From: Methylorubrum thiocyanatum
Lineage (GTDB): Bacteria > Pseudomonadota > Alphaproteobacteria > Rhizobiales > Beijerinckiaceae
Length of the DNA: 64,000 bases
NCBI GenBank assembly: GCA_014138645.1
Contig: JACJIB010000012.1
Location: forward strand, 1-64,000
Direction of reading: 5' to 3'
The position numbers and the translations under genes are program-made. Of this stretch, positions 9,053 through 17,128 are shown in pieces; position 1 is the stretch's first letter, and each line of letters starts with the position of its first letter. The notes under the pieces were generated by a model. The model had not been told where the DNA came from. It worked only from the letters and a program-made list of their open reading frames with translations, and searched no databases.

Positions 9053-9799
9053 GTGATCCTGTATCCGGCCATCGACCTCAAGGAAGGGCGCTGCGTCCGC
9101 CTCGTTCAGGGCGACATGGCCCAGGCCAAGGTCTTCAACGACGACCCCGCGGCGCAGGCCGCGGCCTTCGAATCCCAGGGCTTCTCCTGGCTGCACGTGG
9201 TCGATCTCGACGGCGCCTTTGCCGGGGCACCGCGCAACGCCGCGGCGGTGGATGCGATCCTGGCGCGGGTGAGCATGCCGGTGCAGCTCGGCGGCGGCGT
9301 GCGCGAGATGCGCACCCTCGAAGGTTGGCTGGAAAAGGGCGTGAGCCGCGTCATCATCGGCACCGCGGCGGTGCGCGATCCGGCCTTCGTCCGCGAGGCC
9401 GCCCGGCGCCATCCGGGAAAGATCGCCGTCGGCATCGACGCCAAGGACGGGCGCGTGGCAGTCGAGGGCTGGGCCCAGACCTCCAGCATGACGGCGGAGG
9501 AACTCGGGCGCCGCTTCGAGGATGCGGGTGTCGCCGCGATCATCTACACCGACATCGCCCGCGACGGCATCCTCAAGGGCCTCAATATCGAGATGACGCT
9601 GGCGCTCGCCGCCGCCGTGAACATCCCGGTCATCGCCTCGGGTGGCCTCGCCTCGATCGCCGACGTCGAGCGCCTGCTCGAGCCGGACTGCGCCGTGCTG
9701 GCCGGCGCCATCACCGGACGCGCCCTCTACGACGGCCGGATCGACCCGAAGGAGGCGCTTGCCGCCATCGCCCGCTCCCGGAGCGGTGCCGCTTCGTGA
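9053..9799 (+). CDS. hisA: ProFAR isomerase (HisA)
   Basis: The 248-aa TIM-barrel isomerase converts ProFAR to PRFAR. It begins ILYPAIDLKEGRCVRLVQGD, with the catalytic Asp in PAIDLK and the second catalytic Asp in IYTDIARDG. Half-barrel phosphate-binding glycine motifs GGGVR and ASGG are present. The start codon is GTG. It follows hisH by 41 bases and precedes a DUF29 gene. Confidence 0.96.
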   Translation: MILYPAIDLKEGRCVRLVQGDMAQAKVFNDDPAAQAAAFESQGFSWLHVVDLDGAFAGAPRNAAAVDAILARVSMPVQLGGGVREMRTLEGWLEKGVSRVIIGTAAVRDPAFVREAARRHPGKIAVGIDAKDGRVAVEGWAQTSSMTAEELGRRFEDAGVAAIIYTDIARDGILKGLNIEMTLALAAAVNIPVIASGGLASIADVERLLEPDCAVLAGAITGRALYDGRIDPKEALAAIARSRSGAAS

Positions 9800-9822
9800 T
9801 AGGGTGCGGGCAGGAGGCTCGC

Positions 9823-10308
9823 ATGAGTGCTATGAAGGCTGCCGCCGTTCAGACCCGGTCCGGCACCGCCTATGAGGACGACTTCTACACTTGGACCCAG
9901 GAGCAGGGCGCGCGCCTGCGGGCCGGTGACCTCTCGGCCCTCGACCTCGCGAACTTGGCGGAGGAGATCGAGAGCTTGGGACGCAGCGAGTTCAACAGCC
10001 TCGTCGGCGCGTGGCGCGTGATCCTGCTGCACATGCTCAAGTTCGATCATCAGCCGGACAAGAAGACCCGAAGCTGGGCCATTTCGATCGCGGCACAACG
10101 GAAAGAGGCAGAGTTCATCCTCAAGGACAACCCGGGCCTGAAGCGTCGCTTGGATGAGGCGTTGGAACGCGCCTATCACGGCGCCCGACTCGGTGCATCG
10201 AAGGAGACGCGCCTTCGCTTGAAGCGCTTTCCCGAGACCTGTCCCTACTCTCTGGAAGACATCCGGTCGCGGCCCTTCCCCGTCGATCCTGACGATCCGA
10301 TTGCCTGA
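9823..10308 (+). CDS. DUF29 family protein between hisA and hisF
   Basis: 161-aa soluble protein with the DUF29 signature: YEDDFYTWTQEQGARLRAGD, then LDLANLAEEIESLGRSE, and a helical region with LLHMLKFDHQP and SWAISIAAQRKE. Function is unknown; the family is abundant in cyanobacteria and methylobacteria. A strong AGGAGG lies upstream of the ATG. It lies inside the his operon and its stop overlaps the hisF leader, so it is co-transcribed. Nothing ties it to histidine synthesis, so a passenger insertion is more likely. Confidence 0.85.
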   Translation: MSAMKAAAVQTRSGTAYEDDFYTWTQEQGARLRAGDLSALDLANLAEEIESLGRSEFNSLVGAWRVILLHMLKFDHQPDKKTRSWAISIAAQRKEAEFILKDNPGLKRRLDEALERAYHGARLGASKETRLRLKRFPETCPYSLEDIRSRPFPVDPDDPIA

Positions 10309-10318
10309 AAGCCTCCCT

Positions 10319-11095
10319 GTGCTCAAGACCCGCATCATCCCCTGCCTCGATGTGAAGGACGGGCGCGTCGTGAAGGGCGTGCAGTTCCTTGAACTGCGCG
10401 ATGCCGGCGATCCGGTGGAATCGGCCAAGGCCTACGACGCGGCCGGGGCCGACGAACTCTGCTTCCTCGACATCACCGCGAGCCACGAGGACCGGGGCAC
10501 GCTGCTCGACGTGGTGAGTCGCACCGCGGAAGCCTGCTTCATGCCGCTCACCGTCGGTGGCGGGGTGCGCACCGTGTCCGACGTGCGCACGCTCCTGCTG
10601 GCGGGCGCCGACAAGGTCGGCATCAACACGGCGGCCGTGAAGAACCCCGATTTCGTCGCCGAGGCGGCGGAGAAGTTCGGCGACCAGTGCATCGTCGTGG
10701 CGATCGATGCCAAGCGCGTCTCCGGGCCGGACGAACTGGCACGCTGGGAGATCTTCACCCATGGCGGCCGCAACCCGACCGGCCTCGACGCGGTCGAATT
10801 CGCCCGAAAGGTCTCCGAACGGGGGGCCGGTGAACTCCTCGTCACCTCCATGGACAAGGACGGCACCCGCTCCGGCTACGACCTCGCGCTCACCCGCGCC
10901 ATCGCCGACGCGGTGAAGGTGCCGGTGATCGCCTCGGGCGGCGTCGGCGGGCTCGACGACCTCGTGGCGGGCGTGCGCGACGGCGGGGCAAGCGCGGTGC
11001 TCGCCGCCTCGATCTTCCACTTCGGCCAGCACACGGTCGGCGAGGCGAAGAGCCATATGGCCGCCGCGGGCCTTGCGATGCGGCTCGATCCGTAA
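10319..11095 (+). CDS. hisF: Imidazole glycerol phosphate synthase, cyclase subunit
   Basis: The TIM-barrel synthase subunit forms IGP and AICAR from PRFAR using ammonia from HisH. Motifs include LKTRIIPCLDVKDGRVVKG with the catalytic Asp, CFLDITASHEDR, VGGGVR, VVAIDAKR, and LVTSMDKDGT with the second catalytic Asp. The chosen GTG at 10319 gives 258 aa and the usual LKTRIIPCLDV start. A TTG at 10301 would add six residues and overlap the DUF29 gene. The AICAR product connects to purH at 28837. Confidence 0.95.
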   Translation: MLKTRIIPCLDVKDGRVVKGVQFLELRDAGDPVESAKAYDAAGADELCFLDITASHEDRGTLLDVVSRTAEACFMPLTVGGGVRTVSDVRTLLLAGADKVGINTAAVKNPDFVAEAAEKFGDQCIVVAIDAKRVSGPDELARWEIFTHGGRNPTGLDAVEFARKVSERGAGELLVTSMDKDGTRSGYDLALTRAIADAVKVPVIASGGVGGLDDLVAGVRDGGASAVLAASIFHFGQHTVGEAKSHMAAAGLAMRLDP

Positions 11096-11215
11096 CGGGT
11101 ATCCGGTGCGCGGCTGCCCGCGGCCCTTGACCGGGGGCCTGAGCCTGCGCAGGGTCCGGGACAACGGTGTCCGATCATGCGATGCCGCATGATATCGGTT
11201 CCGTTTGCACGCCTG

Positions 11216-11539
11216 ATGACGAAGTTCAGCCTCGACGATCTCGCTGCCCTCGTGGACAGCCGCGCCGGCACGCCGCCCGAGACCTCCTACACGGCAAAGC
11301 TCCTTTCCGAGGGCCCGGCCAAGGCGGCCAAGAAGCTCGGTGAGGAAGCGGTCGAGGCGGCCATCGCCGCGGTCCAGGGGGACCGCAAGGCCCTCGTTTC
11401 GGAGGCGGCGGACGTGCTCTACCACCTCGTCGTGACGCTGAAGGCGGTGGGCGTACCCCTCGACGACGTCATGGCGGAGCTCGGCCGGCGCACCGCGCAG
11501 AGCGGGCTCGCCGAGAAGGCGGCGCGGAGGCATACATGA
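11216..11539 (+). CDS. hisE: Phosphoribosyl-ATP pyrophosphatase
   Basis: 107-aa MazG-like enzyme of step 2 of histidine synthesis. The helical core with KKLGEEAVEAAIAAVQGD and the EAADVLYHLVV metal-binding motif is clear. The ATG at 11216 gives the usual length; an upstream ATG at 11177 would add 13 untypical residues. Its stop overlaps the coaA ATG (ATGA), so the two are translationally coupled. A small inverted repeat around ATGCGATGCCGCAT lies just upstream of the start. Confidence 0.94.
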   Translation: MTKFSLDDLAALVDSRAGTPPETSYTAKLLSEGPAKAAKKLGEEAVEAAIAAVQGDRKALVSEAADVLYHLVVTLKAVGVPLDDVMAELGRRTAQSGLAEKAARRHT

Positions 11540-12549
11540 TCGGGGCGCCGATCCCGTCGGCCGGGATCGAACCGGAAGAGCGCCAGAATCCGGTGACCGG
11601 CCAGGGGCCGAGCCGCCTCTCGCCCTACCGGATCTTCTCGCGGGACGAGTGGGCCCAGCTTCGCGCCGACACCCCGCTGACGCTGACCGCCGAGGATATC
11701 GGCCGGCTGCAATCCCTCAACGACCCGATCTCCATCGAGGAGGTTGTGGCGATCTACCTGCCGCTCTCGCGCCTGCTCTCGCTGTACGTTGCCGCCACGC
11801 AGGGGCTGTTCAAGGCGACGCAGCGCTTCCTGCTCGCCGAGCACGACGCCAAGGTGCCCTACATCATCGGGCTCGCCGGTTCGGTGGCGGTCGGCAAATC
11901 GACCACGGCGCGGGTGCTGAAGGCCCTGCTCGCCCGCTGGCCCAACACCCCGAAGGTCGATCTCATCACGACCGACGGGTTTCTCCATCCCAACGCCGAA
12001 TTGCAGCGCATGGGCGCGATGGAGCGCAAGGGGTTTCCCGAGAGCTACGACAGCGCCGCCCTGCTGCGCTTCCTCGCCGACATCAAGGCCGGCCACAAGC
12101 GTGTCGCGGCCCCGGTCTATTCCCACCTCGTCTACGATGTCGTGCCCGGCGAGGAGCAGGTGATCGAATCGCCCGACATCCTGATCGTCGAGGGTTTGAA
12201 CGTCCTCCAGCCGGCCCGCCTGCCGCGGGACGGCACAGCGATTCCCTTCGTCTCCGACTTCTTCGACTTCTCGATCTATCTCGACGGGCACGAGGACGAC
12301 CTGCACCGCTGGTACGTCAACCGCTTCCTGCGCCTGCGCCAGACCGCCTTCCGCGACCCGCTCTCCTACTTCCGCAAATACGCCGAGGTCACCGAGGCCG
12401 AGGCGCTGGACATCGCCGACCGGCTCTGGACGACGATCAACCTGCCGAACCTGCGCGACAACATCCTGCCCACCCGCCAGCGGGCGAGCCTGATCCTGGC
12501 CAAGGGCCCGAGCCACCGCATCGAGAGCGTGGCGTTGCGGCGGTTATAG
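11536..12549 (+). CDS. coaA: Type I pantothenate kinase
   Basis: The 337-aa P-loop kinase phosphorylates pantothenate, the first and regulated step of CoA synthesis. The Walker A is GSVAVGKSTT (near residue 120). Family motifs LITTDGFLHPNAEL, KGFPESYD, VYSHLVYDV and the C-terminal NLPNLRDNILPTRQRA are all present. It overlaps hisE by 4 bases; a hisE-coaA junction is typical of Rhizobiales. It carries an N-terminal extension of about 25 residues compared with the E. coli enzyme. It appears to be the last gene of the his transcript; no hairpin terminator was seen. Confidence 0.96.
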   Translation: MIGAPIPSAGIEPEERQNPVTGQGPSRLSPYRIFSRDEWAQLRADTPLTLTAEDIGRLQSLNDPISIEEVVAIYLPLSRLLSLYVAATQGLFKATQRFLLAEHDAKVPYIIGLAGSVAVGKSTTARVLKALLARWPNTPKVDLITTDGFLHPNAELQRMGAMERKGFPESYDSAALLRFLADIKAGHKRVAAPVYSHLVYDVVPGEEQVIESPDILIVEGLNVLQPARLPRDGTAIPFVSDFFDFSIYLDGHEDDLHRWYVNRFLRLRQTAFRDPLSYFRKYAEVTEAEALDIADRLWTTINLPNLRDNILPTRQRASLILAKGPSHRIESVALRRL

Positions 12550-12787
12550 GCCGTGCTGCTGGTACACGGAAGCCGCTGTCGGCGTATGGAGCGGGGTGGG
12601 ATCGTTGATCTTCGGTATGACGCGTCACCTCGACGGATGTGTCTGAGCCGCGGTTCGAGTCATCACAGATCACGGTTCGATTTGCCCATTGATAAAGATC
12701 TGGTGATGCGCCTTCACCGTGCGAGGCAGTTCAGGGCCGCCGCTGCGAACGACCCCTGTTCGACGAATTTTTCGGAGGAGAAGTGTC

Positions 12788-13222
12788 CTACCCGCAAAGA
12801 GGACGAGGAACCGGTCTCGGCGTATAAGTTCGGCACTCCCCATAGCTTCCATCCTCCTGAAGGAAGCAGATTTGGGCAGAGCCATCATCGAATTCATTGA
12901 AGCAGATGGGGGATTTTTCGAGTTCGTGGCTTCTGGCGACGAGCAGGGAGAAGAGCCCGGACAAAGCCGTCTTCTGCGCTTCTGCTGCCGTTAGCACAGA
13001 TGCCACACGCCTTGGCGGTGGATTAGACGTCGCAGTTGCTAGGACTCCTTGTGTCGCGGAGATCGTGCGGACGGAAGCGACCACAACCGAATCGCTGGCC
13101 GGCATGCTTTCGGGTGATTGTGCGCCGGATCTCGTTTTGTAACTCTTCGGCTTAGCTGCGGGGGGCTTTGCCTTCGACTTGAGTTTCCGCGACTTTTTCG
13201 TCTTCTTCGATTCTTTCGACAT
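12788..13222 (-). CDS. Lys-rich hypothetical protein
   Basis: 144-aa protein with a strongly basic N-terminus (MSKESKKTKKSRKLKSKAK), then a Ser/Thr/Ala-rich linker, and a C-terminal part with SPICFNEFDDGSAQICFLQE and three further Cys/Pro motifs. There is no signal peptide or membrane helix. The strong site AGGAGG five bases before the ATG supports translation. It lies 44 bases downstream of the lipoprotein gene on the same strand and is probably co-transcribed. GC and codon use are below those of neighbouring genes. No family was recognised; the basic tail might bind nucleic acid or polyanions, which is a guess. Confidence 0.6.
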   Translation of the reverse strand: MSKESKKTKKSRKLKSKAKPPAAKPKSYKTRSGAQSPESMPASDSVVVASVRTISATQGVLATATSNPPPRRVASVLTAAEAQKTALSGLFSLLVARSHELEKSPICFNEFDDGSAQICFLQEDGSYGECRTYTPRPVPRPLCG

Positions 13223-13266
13223 TCTTGCCTCCTATGGATGATAATCGTCCCGGCAGAATGGGGGCA

Positions 13267-14115
13267 TCACTGTGAAACAGCGGATCGGAAGCCGTTCGAA
13301 ATTCCGCTCGTGATTTGTGACGTGAAGTGAAATTGCTCTGCTATGGGAATGAGGGACTTTCCGCCCGCCGCTCGATCAACTGGACCGAATGTAATCAGGA
13401 GATCATGTGTCTTGTCACGACTTGTGCTAAAGAATGGCCCATTCGGATTCACAGTGGCTCTGACCAGGGTCCACGTCGGGGTCGCGCTGGCGCTGGCGAT
13501 GGTTTGAAATGAAACTTGGTGGGAGAGTACGTTTTTGCGGCCGGGTTCCGGATCGTCGGCATTCCCCAGCACGGTTGCCAGTATTCGGCCGTACAGCAAA
13601 TCTGAGAGCTTGAGATCGTTTTGAACCAGCAGTGAGCCGTTGCGCTGTTCGCCGCTCGCATCGCACCGCGGCCCGTTCGGGCGAAACAGATCTCTCACAG
13701 TATAAAAGATATTCATCTTCTCGATCCGGGTCGCTTCCGCCGAACCGGAGAGGCCAAGCGCGGCGTTGAAGACGAAGTCCGTTGCGGGCGGAGGCTTCAG
13801 CAGTGCGGAGGGGCTAATGGTCGTCTTCTCGACGATCGTGAAGGTGAACGCGACCTCAGCGCCCCAGTTGTCGAGGAAGGCAGAGTAGACGCGTCCACCC
13901 GGGATCTCCGATGCGCGCCTGAGATCACGGCTCACCACCCGGGTGATTGCATCTTGGAGCTGGCAGCGAACACTTCTGACAACGGCTTGTATCATGTTCT
14001 GAGCGCCCGCCTGACTCGTATCATGCGGGAACTCTGTTAGATCCGGGACAACCGTCCCACAGCCGGGCAGCAACATGACAAACAAGAATGCTGCCGATGT
14101 TGATTTGATTTTCAT
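13267..14115 (-). CDS. Hypothetical lipoprotein
   Basis: 282-aa protein with a lipobox signal (MKIKSTSAAFLFVMLLPGC, then GTVVPDLTEFPHD), so it is probably lipid-anchored in the inner or outer membrane after cleavage at the Cys. The mature part includes IQAVVRSVRCQLQDAI, a beta-rich region with VAFTFTIVEKTTISPSALL, and a C-terminal SRDKTHDLLITFGP segment. No family was recognised. The ATG at 14115 follows a GGGCAGG. An in-frame extension upstream would bury the signal peptide and is unlikely. GC is low compared with the rest of the window, consistent with acquired DNA. Confidence 0.7.
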   Translation of the reverse strand: MKIKSTSAAFLFVMLLPGCGTVVPDLTEFPHDTSQAGAQNMIQAVVRSVRCQLQDAITRVVSRDLRRASEIPGGRVYSAFLDNWGAEVAFTFTIVEKTTISPSALLKPPPATDFVFNAALGLSGSAEATRIEKMNIFYTVRDLFRPNGPRCDASGEQRNGSLLVQNDLKLSDLLYGRILATVLGNADDPEPGRKNVLSHQVSFQTIASASATPTWTLVRATVNPNGPFFSTSRDKTHDLLITFGPVDRAAGGKSLIPIAEQFHFTSQITSGISNGFRSAVSQ

Positions 14116-14669
14116 AGCCTGCCCAATTTGCGCCGGCACGAGGCATTCTCTTTTTGATTCTCGGATGCGGCGATATTTCGATACTGCCGTGGGTATTTGC
14201 AGATGCAATGATAAAAATGCCACATTGTGCCTGAATATTCAAAAATTACGATGCGGGGGACGACAGTGCCCTGGATAATATACACATATATATGTGTGGG
14301 TCTATTTCTGAAGTAATTCCAACAAATCAACACAACATGGCAATATGAATTATGATCTATTATTGTAATTAATCGGGCATACGATGATGCAATCGCAGTG
14401 TAGGGGCGCAATTTCCTGCCCCGGCTGCCCGTTGTCGTGTCTCGATTGGGGACTGTTCGATTTGTTCTGCTAACGCAAGCCATTACGATGCTCTGCGGCT
14501 GGCCGTGAAAAACATCGGGGACAACGCCCCAAACGGCTCAGCTTGCCTGCAAATTGCCGCGGCTTGCCCTGGGGATGCCACAACCTCGGCCGTGTTTGCG
14601 CCACATCCGGCGGCGTAACTGTTGCCCACACGCCGCTGGCGCCATCACGAAGAGTGAGCGACGACAACG
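14116..14669. other. AT-rich intergenic region
   Basis: 554 bases with markedly lower GC than the surroundings, between the leftward lipoprotein gene and the rightward transglycosylase gene. It presumably carries both promoters. It contains a perfect 16-bp AT-rich palindrome (listed separately). No coding region with a convincing start was found. Confidence 0.6.
14282..14297. repeat. Perfect 16-bp palindrome
   Basis: ACACATATATATGTGT is fully self-complementary and sits in the AT-rich stretch upstream of the lipoprotein gene (about 170 bases from its start). It could be a dimeric-regulator operator or a cruciform; no known consensus was matched. Confidence 0.7.
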
Positions 14670-15803
14670 ATGCAGGGCCGTACGATCGGATCGCCGCGTA
14701 CCACCTCGATGCCGCGCAAGAGCGGGCGTCCCACCCCGTCCTCCGACGTCATCACCCTCAATTCCCGGACGGGCCGCGATCACGGCAGCCGCACGGCGCT
14801 GGTGCGCTCCATCCTCTCCATGACGCTTCTCGCCGGGGGGTTGAGCGCGGTTCTGCTCAATGCCGGCACCGATCTCGGCCGGGCCGAGGCCTCGACCAAG
14901 GTGTCCGACCTCGCCATGCCGAAGCCGCGCCTTCAGGCGCTGGCCCCCGAGGCGCCGGTGCCGACCGTGCTGGCGGCCTCCGCGAGCTTCCACCCCGTGG
15001 GCGATCTCGACACGGAACTCGGCACCAATACGGTGGACCGCGTCTCCTACGACTTCCTGCTCTCGCAGACCTCGACCGGCGATCCGAACGACATCCTCGA
15101 ATTCGGGCCGATGAAGATCCGCCGCCACCTCGTGCAGACCATCGTCAAGGCGGCCCAGGCGGTCCAGACCGATCCGGTCCTGCTCATGGCGGTGGCCGAC
15201 AAGGAATCGAGCTTCATCACCGCGGTCCAGGCCAAGACCTCCTCGGCCACCGGCCTGTTCCAGTTCATCGAGCGCACCTGGCTCGGCGTGGTCCGCGATT
15301 TCGGCCCGAAATACGGGTACGAGAAGGAGGCCGCCCTGGTCGTGCCGGATGCCAACGACAGGCCGTCGATCCAGGATCAGGCCGAGCGCACCCGCATCCT
15401 CGACCTGCGCCGCGACCCCTACCTCTCGGCTGTGATGGCCGGCGAGATGCTCAAGCGCGACGCTGCCCGCATCGCCCTCAAGATCGGCCGCGAACTGAGC
15501 CTCGGCGAGGTCTATCTCGCCCACTTCCTCGGGCCGGACGACGCGGAGAACTTCCTGTCCCAGGTGGTCGACAAGCCGACCGCCGCCGCCGCGACCCTTC
15601 TGCCGGGTCCGGCCCGGGCCAACCGCTCGATCTTCTTCGGTGGCACCACCGGCCGCGGACGGCACCGCAAGCCCGCGAGCCTCTCCGTTGCCCAGGTCCA
15701 TCAGAAGTTCGAGGCGATGATGAGCACGCGCGGCGACCGTTATCGCGACGTGCGCAGCGTGGCCGGCCTCATCACCCTCGCCGACGCCGACAGCGTCCAG
15801 TAG
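14670..15803 (+). CDS. Exported SLT-type lytic transglycosylase-like protein
   Basis: 377-aa protein with a basic N-terminus, a single hydrophobic export segment (about residues 48-66), and a low-complexity linker. A transglycosylase SLT domain follows, around residues 155-300. The catalytic Glu is in VADKESSF; SSATGLFQFIERTWL is the matching GLxQ motif. The role is presumably peptidoglycan cleavage in the periplasm. The C-terminal 60 residues are unassigned. The ribosome-binding site is weak; a second ATG at 14709 is possible. No partner gene is adjacent. Confidence 0.85.
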   Translation: MQGRTIGSPRTTSMPRKSGRPTPSSDVITLNSRTGRDHGSRTALVRSILSMTLLAGGLSAVLLNAGTDLGRAEASTKVSDLAMPKPRLQALAPEAPVPTVLAASASFHPVGDLDTELGTNTVDRVSYDFLLSQTSTGDPNDILEFGPMKIRRHLVQTIVKAAQAVQTDPVLLMAVADKESSFITAVQAKTSSATGLFQFIERTWLGVVRDFGPKYGYEKEAALVVPDANDRPSIQDQAERTRILDLRRDPYLSAVMAGEMLKRDAARIALKIGRELSLGEVYLAHFLGPDDAENFLSQVVDKPTAAAATLLPGPARANRSIFFGGTTGRGRHRKPASLSVAQVHQKFEAMMSTRGDRYRDVRSVAGLITLADADSVQ

Positions 15804-15815
15804 GGCGGACTGGAG

Positions 15816-15838
15816 GGCGGGCGCTGCGTCCGCCCGCC
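15816..15838 (+). terminator. Hairpin after the transglycosylase gene
   Basis: 8-bp perfect stem GGCGGGCG (15816-15823) / CGCCCGCC (15831-15838), 12 bases after the stop. It lacks a T tract, so intrinsic termination is uncertain. Confidence 0.45.
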
Positions 15839-15982
15839 GCGCGGCTGACCCGCACGGTGAAAATCTTCATTCGACGCAACTGAGCGGCGCCCGCCCGCTT
15901 TGTTGTCCTGTGCGGCGTCGCGACCCTTGCCGTTCTCAAGAGGTTTTCCGCCGCTCTGGATGCGCGAGAGAGGATTGTTTCC

Positions 15983-16567
15983 TTGACCGACTCGTTTCGA
16001 GACCGATCGCGACGGGATTTCGCCGACGATCCCCTGTTGCCCGGCATGAAGCTCGACCAGATCGGGCAGGCGCTCGCCTCCTGCTACGACAACCTCGTGG
16101 CGGAGGGCATCCCGGATCACCTCGCCGCTCTGGTCCGACGCGTCGATCATGCCGAACGTACCACGCCCGCGAAGGCCGATGGCCCGGAGGCACGCATCGT
16201 CCTCGTGGTGGAGGACGAACGCGACACCCGCGAACTCGCCGAGAGCGTGCTCGAAGAGACCGAGATGCGCGTCATCGGCTGCGACAGCGCCGAGCGTGCG
16301 CTGAGCGTCCTGCAGGAGCGCGGCGGCGACGTGGCCCTGGTCTTCGCCGATATCCGCCTCGCGGGCGCGATGGACGGGCTTCAACTGGCCCGTGCCATCG
16401 CCACCCTGTGGCCGCGCACCCGGCTGGTCGTGACCTCCGGTGTCGAGCCGGAGCCCGGTGTGGCGCTGCCGGAGGGGGCCGTCTTCATCCCGAAGCCCTG
16501 GCGCGCCTTCGATGTCCTGGTCGAGGCCGAGCGCGCCGCCCGCGACCCCTCGCCTCCGGTCAGCTGA
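15983..16567 (+). CDS. NepR-like helix fused to a response-regulator receiver domain
   Basis: 194-aa protein. Residues 72-190 form a receiver domain: acidic pair E77/D78, phospho-acceptor D123 in FADIRL, T/S at TSG (151-153), and K171 in PKPW. There is no output domain behind it. Residues 24-55 (LDQIGQALASCYDNLVAEG followed by IPDHLAALVRRVD) match the NepR anti-sigma consensus IGxxLRxxYDxxxxxxVPDRFxxLLxxL closely. NepR sequesters EcfG and is itself bound by phosphorylated PhyR. The inferred role is a phosphorylation-controlled NepR-type module in the general stress response. The start is TTG, following GAGAGAGGA. It has no operon partner. The receiver call is secure; the NepR call is by eye. 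Confidence 0.8.
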   Translation: MTDSFRDRSRRDFADDPLLPGMKLDQIGQALASCYDNLVAEGIPDHLAALVRRVDHAERTTPAKADGPEARIVLVVEDERDTRELAESVLEETEMRVIGCDSAERALSVLQERGGDVALVFADIRLAGAMDGLQLARAIATLWPRTRLVVTSGVEPEPGVALPEGAVFIPKPWRAFDVLVEAERAARDPSPPVS

Positions 16568-16621
16568 CCCCCTGGAGGCGCCGAGCCGGGACCTATGGCG
16601 GTCCGCGTCGAAAAGGTCGGC

Positions 16622-17128
16622 TCAGGCTGCCACCGCCTCGCGGCGACGGCGCCGGGGGAGAAAGAACAGGGCCGCGCCGATCAGGCCCAGAACGCCCGCA
16701 GCCGAGCCGACATAGATGAGTTCCTGGTCGGTCTGTTCCTGATGCGCGGTATCGGCGAGGACGACGACGTTCTCATCGGATTTTGGCGATCCGGCCTCGC
16801 CCGCGATGTACTTGATCGGCAGGCGATCGACGGCGAGTTGGTTGTCGACGATGACCTGCGCGGCCAGCGCGTGCGAGATCGAGACCTCCTCGACCTTCCG
16901 CCGCACGCCGCCGCCATCCGTCCAGCTCAGATCGAGCTTGTAGCTCGTTCCACCGCGGCGGCGTTTCACCCGCGTTGCGCTGTCGACGGTCGCCTCGGTC
17001 TGAATGCCCATCGCCATCACGTCGCGCCGGCGGTTGCCATCCTGCCAGCAGGCGAGCGCCACGATCGGTCCGCCGACTGCGCAGAGAACCGTGAGCCACT
17101 TCAGCTTTCCGAGGATCCAGCCCACCAT
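16622..17128 (-). CDS. DUF3592-like membrane protein
   Basis: 168-aa protein with an N-terminal membrane helix (about residues 10-28) and a C-terminal helix (about 138-156) followed by RRRRR, which should sit in the cytoplasm. Between them is a beta-rich domain with TEATVDSATRVKRRRGGTSY and LPIKYIAGE. This arrangement fits DUF3592. Function is unknown. The ATG at 17128 has GAGG/GAAGG upstream. It is convergent with the receiver gene, which ends 54 bases away. Confidence 0.7.
   Translation of the reverse strand: MVGWILGKLKWLTVLCAVGGPIVALACWQDGNRRRDVMAMGIQTEATVDSATRVKRRRGGTSYKLDLSWTDGGGVRRKVEEVSISHALAAQVIVDNQLAVDRLPIKYIAGEAGSPKSDENVVVLADTAHQEQTDQELIYVGSAAGVLGLIGAALFFLPRRRRREAVAA

Noticed and set aside
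12640..12690. GGTTCGAGTC resembling a tRNA T-loop
   Set aside because: The flanks cannot form the T-stem or acceptor stem, and no anticodon arm is present.
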